Shown here: in pieces, positions 59,690 to 64,000 of the stretch
Position numbering within the stretch: position 1 is the first letter of the stretch
How the letters are laid out: each line of letters starts with the position of its first letter
NCBI GenBank assembly: GCA_951799445.1
Contig: OX637296.1
Location: 5,332,001 to 5,396,000, forward strand
Length of the DNA stretch: 64,000 nt
Origin: Pseudisothecium myosuroides
Taxonomy: Eukaryota; Streptophyta; Bryopsida; Hypnales; Lembophyllaceae
Direction of reading: 5' to 3'
Position numbers and translations under genes: made by a program
The notes under the pieces: model-generated
Databases searched by the model: none
Told to the model about the DNA's origin: nothing
The model's input: only the letters and a program-made list of their open reading frames with translations

Positions 59690-60100
59690 TTGTCACAGAG
59701 GTTGTTTTAGCCTTATCCTCTTAGGCAATTTGTCTTTGGTTATAACAAGAAAACCCATCCATAAATGAATAACATTCATGACCAACCATTGTATCTAGTA
59801 TACTATCACTAAAAGGTAAAAGAAATTGATCCTTCTTGGTCATTGCATTTAGTTTCCTAAAATCTTGACAAATCCTTATTTGACAATTTCATTTAGGTAC
59901 AATTACTATTGGTCTCACCCACTCTCTACGGGGAGCAAGATATATAAATCTTATACTTATCAATTTTTAAATTTTCTCTTTCATAAATAATAAATATTTA
60001 GGATTTAGCTAATGGGGCCTTTACTGAATTGGCTTAGTATCATCTTCTAAGCCAATATGATGTCTACAAATTTGTAGAAAAGTATTCTGCAAATCTCTAT
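59690..60100 (-). pseudogene. Ty3/gypsy reverse-transcriptase relic
   Basis: Read on the minus strand, about 60075-59690 gives LEDDTKPIQ, a short gap, then REWVRPIVIVPK, ICQDFRKLNAMTKKD, LDTMVGHECYSFMDGFS and EDKAKTTSVT, in order and in one frame. This is the N-terminal half of a Ty3/gypsy reverse transcriptase, broken by several in-frame stops. The YxDD catalytic block and the rest of pol are not seen next to it. It is an old retrotransposon fragment. Confidence 0.8.
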
Positions 60101-60478
60101 AAGACCACATAAAGTTGTACCATGTTCTTTAAAAAATTTAATCCACAAATTCAATTTTACAAGATGTAAATTTTATAAATCTAAATTTGCTTCTCTCCAC
60201 TATTTGACTCTATATTAATGTTTGGATAGTGAATTTTAGATATATAGGACCTAATTGAGGGTATCTTCTTAAGAGTTAGTGAAAAAGTATTTTGCTCTCT
60301 TGACTAACTTACTTTCCAATTGGAATCCACACCATAGACAAGTGTACTAGTCAACTAAAATTGGATTGCCCTATTGAAATTGTTGTCATCATCACATGAT
60401 GACATACTCGCCAAGGGCAAATTTGATTAGTGTTCCAGATTGAAGCCCTCATATGGATTTCATATTGAAGGGCTTTGA

Positions 60479-61360
60479 TCCCTAAAGGACCAACATGTTT
60501 AGAGGCTCCAAATTGCTTCAAAATACTTGTTCTCAAAGCAAGGTCAAAATCTTCATCAATATTTATTTTTTAACAAATTCAACCATAGGATCCTTTGGTT
60601 AACTTCCTCAAGTACATTGTCCCAAAATTTTAGAATGAATATTTGCACCAATTGCAAGTTCAATGTGCCTAAACTTCAAAATGTAGGCTTTTCTAGCCCT
60701 TCCAAAAGGTTAAGTTTTGTCTTTTAACATTTTTAAGGAAAAAGACATATATCCTATAACTTGTGCATTTTAGTCAATATATTAGAAACATATGAAAAAA
60801 AATTTAACCAAAAAAACTTTCATATTCATAAAAAAAAATTGTAAAGTGGAAGGTGTTATTGAATGAAAGACAAAACTAATATATTAATAATTTTTGGAAG
60901 AATTTGAGAATTCTTAATTCTAATAGTAAAAATATTCTATTAAAAAATTAGAATCCTTTATTTTCATTTTTATTTGAAAATTTTCAAAATTAAGAGCAAA
61001 AAATGTCTTTATATGTTTTTCTACCTTCATTGCCTGCAAAATAAACTCCTCATAACTTTTACCTCATTACAGTACTCAAAATTCCATAGTTCAGCTTTTT
61101 TAGATAGGTATCAATCTATAAAATTCCAAAAAAAAATATTTTTTGTTGCCTGGTTTGACATTGAAATTGAAAAAATCCTTCTAACTTTTGCAATATATAT
61201 TGGAATGACATGAAACAAAGTTTTACACATAGATTATAATGATTAACATCCATCTTTAAAAATTCATGCAAAATTTCAAATTATGAAGTTGATAGAGCTT
61301 GCCCGAGCGAGTGCCCGAGTCTCCAAAAAATCCAAAGTAGGTTCCTTGGTCCTTTAGGGG
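60479..61360. mobile_element. TTAA-flanked element, 882 bp, left flank TTGA
   Basis: The left end TCCCTAAAGGACCAAC and right end TTGGTCCTTTAGGGG are inverted copies. TTAA follows the right end (61361-61364); the left flank reads TTGA, one base off. Interior diverged and non-coding. Confidence 0.75.
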
Positions 61361-61799
61361 TTAAAATTTCATTCTTGAAATTGAAGGACAAGTTCCAATG
61401 CAAGATGTCAATGGTGAATTTTCATTGAAATACAAAAATTAAGCATGATATTTATGGTACATGATTCTCATTACAAACCAATATGCCATTTCAATATAAA
61501 AGAAAATAAAGATTCAATCATCTAATTTTACTTTTTGAAGTGAGAATGCCCTGCGCTTATTGGTCTTTGTGCCTATTTTCCAAACATCAAACATGCCATT
61601 CCAATCTACAAATTCATCTTCTAAACAGTTTAAACTAACCTTCATCTATGCATCAAGTGTGTCAAGGTAGAGCCTAATTCTCTTTATGTTCTTAACTCAA
61701 TTTTTTTTTGAAAAGCCACACTCCCAAATAGTAGTGCTAGTTGGGACCACAAGTATAGTTTGCTATAGCGACATCAGGGTTAGCCAATTATTCATAAAC

Positions 61800-63110
61800 T
61801 TTCTATTACTGCTTCAAAAATCCCAAGCGTTGTATATACCTCGATTTTGACAAATAGGAGATAACATCTCTACAAATTTGAGCAACTCCACATTGCATTG
61901 ATCAACAAGATTATTGCTCCACTTAAAATGTGAGGCCAACCTGCTCAATTATCGCTCTATTAATGTGCTCCTGTCCAATTCATCTACAAGGTAGTGCTCT
62001 GGACTAAAAAACCTAGCTGCATTGAAAATGGACAAGCCAAGGAAGCAATTAGTAAGTGAATCAATAACCTTTTGAACGTATTGCCTTCCCAAAGTGATGC
62101 ACTCCTCCAAAGAGCCTCTTACATCACACCTAGACATAGAACCATTGTGCAAAGTGGGCACCTTTTTACAATCAAACGTGTCAACATACATGATCTTTCC
62201 AATGGGCACTACTTTGCGGAGAAACTTTTCCAAGTGTTTTAAATGTACGTCTTGCCAAAATTCACACCAAAGATAGTGCCTGTGCAACAAGTTGATCGTA
62301 ACATCAATTGTAGAAATCCCTATAATATCTGAACTTATTGGAACTTATGATTGAACTTGTTTAATTCAAGTAATACATCGGCTAGCAAGTGAATAAAGAA
62401 TTGGAACATAAGAGACATAAGATTTTTGTACCATGCATGATCTTCAGCCTCCCATGACTCTAGAATTGTGAGCATACATAAGACCAATCTCTCCATGACC
62501 ATGCCTCAAGATAGCCATTTCATCAAATAAATTTGCAAAACTATACAAGTTTCTTTGCAAAACGCAAACAACAATTTCCCCAAGATACCTTGATGAATTA
62601 TCGATCTTCCCAACCACTTGTACATCTTATTGGCTGTTCAGTCAATAAAATCTAAACATGGAAACTTATCATTTGCATCCTTTGGAGCTAGAGCTTTGTG
62701 ATGAACAGTACAATGTATTTCTATAAGATGAAGTACCAATAGCTGCACCATCAATGGCAATAGTTACTAGCTTTTCAAATCCAACCAAAGTTTGGTCAAC
62801 AATTCTTTGATGGACTCAAACATAACCTTGCCCGTCCCTTGAGAAAGAGGTATGAGTTCCACAAATTGCATACACGACTAACCAAAACCTCCTCGTATTA
62901 GGTAGCAAACATATACAATGAGATGAGGCTCACACTTCCAATCGATTGATTTATCAATCAATATTGAATACCCAAGGTTGTGTTTGACATCATCGGCAAG
63001 GTTGGAATGTAGATGCTGGGATGTCGCATCCAAAAAGCCCATTGTTGTGGTAACATATTTGTAAGAACGTAGTTGTAAGAAATACTTCACATTTTCCCGT
63101 CAAATCTATA
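61800..63110 (-). pseudogene. DUF4371/hAT-like transposase relic
   Basis: The minus strand carries, from 63100 down: YSILIDKSIDWKCEPHLIVY, QFVELIPLSQGTGKVMFESI, an IDGAA block, a short HC..HH.ALA block, KWLGRSIIHQGILGEIVVCV, then GSLEECITLGRQYVQKVIDS and LSIFNAARFFSPEHYLVDEL. The order (DE-type domain, HC-H-LA block, C-terminal FNAARxFSP) fits the DUF4371-bearing hAT-like proteins common in plants and animals. Stops and frame changes occur throughout. Terminal inverted repeats were not found. Confidence 0.65.
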
Positions 63111-63224
63111 TTTTTTGGCCATAGGACTAGCAATACTAAGCAATACTATTATTATTATGTGTTAGCAGCACCTTGTCAGATCTAAATCATTGATTTAAGG
63201 CGCCTACAGATCTAAACCATCGAT

Positions 63225-64000
63225 TCAATACTATGTTGTACTATGAAGTACTACAGACTACTACCGAGTACTACATAAGCCATTGGGAGCAGAAAATAGT
63301 AGAAAAAGGGTCTATGGAGTTTTTCATTTTTGGGTCATTGCAAGAAAGACCGGTACTGAAACATTGTCACAAAGCAAGTGCGGAAGCTTCCTTTGCTACA
63401 ACTGTTGCAGCATGACTTGCATGAATTTGAAATTTTTATTGGAGATGCCTCTCTTGATTTAATCATATTTCATATTTTTCAGAAATTTTCAAAAATCATT
63501 TTATATTTAAAAATCATTTAAACTAATATGTCACATTTTGAGTTTTAAGAGTTTTTAGTACTATGGAGCCCCAAAATTTAATGATTTGGAGCTGAAATTT
63601 CTATGATCTATTTCCATAGTAGGAAGTCATGTTCCTACCTAGGGGCATTAAAAAATATTATATTTTATGTCCTCTACGTCCATGCAAAGAAGGCTCCCTT
63701 GCGCGCGCAATTCTAGATGTTTAAGATGGTTTTAAGATAATTTTTTTGGTGAAATCTCTTCAATATAAAGTCTTTCCAAATGGCCAATTTTTAGTTTCTT
63801 TGAAAATTATTTTTCCTATTTTGTACAAATTAAAACGTCAAACTATGTATTTTCTTCAAAATTTTAGGTCACACATTTTTGTGAATAACTTTTTACCTTG
63901 ATTTTTTTTAGCCCTGAAATTTTGGTGATATGCTATTTCTAGTGTTATACTAATTATCCTTATTTTATTTTATTTTTAAAAATTCATATGCAAAAAGCTC
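63225..64000. mobile_element. inverted, partial copy of the 33.1-34.2 kb repeat
   Basis: In reverse orientation the sequence matches 33.1-34.1 kb (complement of GGTGAAATCTC, GGCTCCCTTG, AAATGGCCAATTTTTAG, GAGCTGAAATTTCTATG). It runs off the window end, so its size is unknown. Confidence 0.45.

Noticed and set aside
58259..60100. Reading the LTR and the Ty3/gypsy relic as one retrotransposon
   Set aside because: The minisatellite continues on both sides of the LTR, which fits a separate solo LTR insertion; the link remains untested.
1..64000. tRNA, rRNA genes or CRISPR arrays
   Set aside because: No stretch with a convincing B-box plus cloverleaf, rRNA core or regular repeat-spacer array was seen by eye; the genome is eukaryotic, so CRISPR is not expected.

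Overview
The window is nuclear DNA of a land plant. Split genes with GT-AG introns, a GAMYB-type R2R3-MYB, a germin-like protein, a plant-type small ATP synthase subunit and plant-type transposons all point that way. The very AT-rich, repeat-filled spacers and gene style suggest a non-seed plant (moss, other bryophyte or lycophyte), but I cannot name the species from sequence alone.

Only three genes look intact. (1) 74-3528 (+) is a five-exon GAMYB transcription factor with a miR159/miR319-type target site in exon 3. (2) 40803-42441 (-) is a two-exon gene for a 63-residue protein matching the plant mitochondrial 6-kDa ATP synthase subunit; its 1.4-kb intron is built largely of repeats. (3) 52681-53346 (-) is an intronless, GC-rich, secreted germin-like protein. 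A leucine-rich-repeat receptor-kinase gene at 48149-51483 (-) is decayed and stops after the kinase hinge region.

The rest is a graveyard of mobile DNA and broken genes. 14.5-15.6 kb (-) holds an unidentified coding relic. 18.3-23.6 kb (-) holds relics of an FCP1/NIF-like phosphatase gene and of an unknown gene. 28.1-32.0 kb (+) holds a relic of a DUF7869-type protein, split by a transposon inside its HTHxDID motif. 59.7-60.1 kb (-) is a Ty3/gypsy reverse-transcriptase relic and 61.8-63.1 kb (-) a DUF4371/hAT-like transposase relic. Most in-frame stops in the relics could come from C-to-T changes of CAG, CAA or CGA codons.

The most unusual signal is a family of about 0.6-1.8 kb elements flanked by TTAA and ending in CCCCTAAAGG...CCTTTAGGGG, the hallmark layout of piggyBac-type transposition, a superfamily I do not expect in land plants. 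One copy sits inside a CACTA-type foldback whose uninterrupted sister copy lies at 56.7 kb and gives a paralogous empty site with a single TTAA. Also present: CACTA-type foldback MITEs with 3-bp target duplications, a Stowaway-like MITE, an element with a perfect 8-bp duplication, foldbacks with 4-bp duplications, a 1.4-kb foldback made of 178-bp units, a probable solo LTR inside a minisatellite, and a recurrent interrupted palindrome confined to 19.9-28.0 kb.
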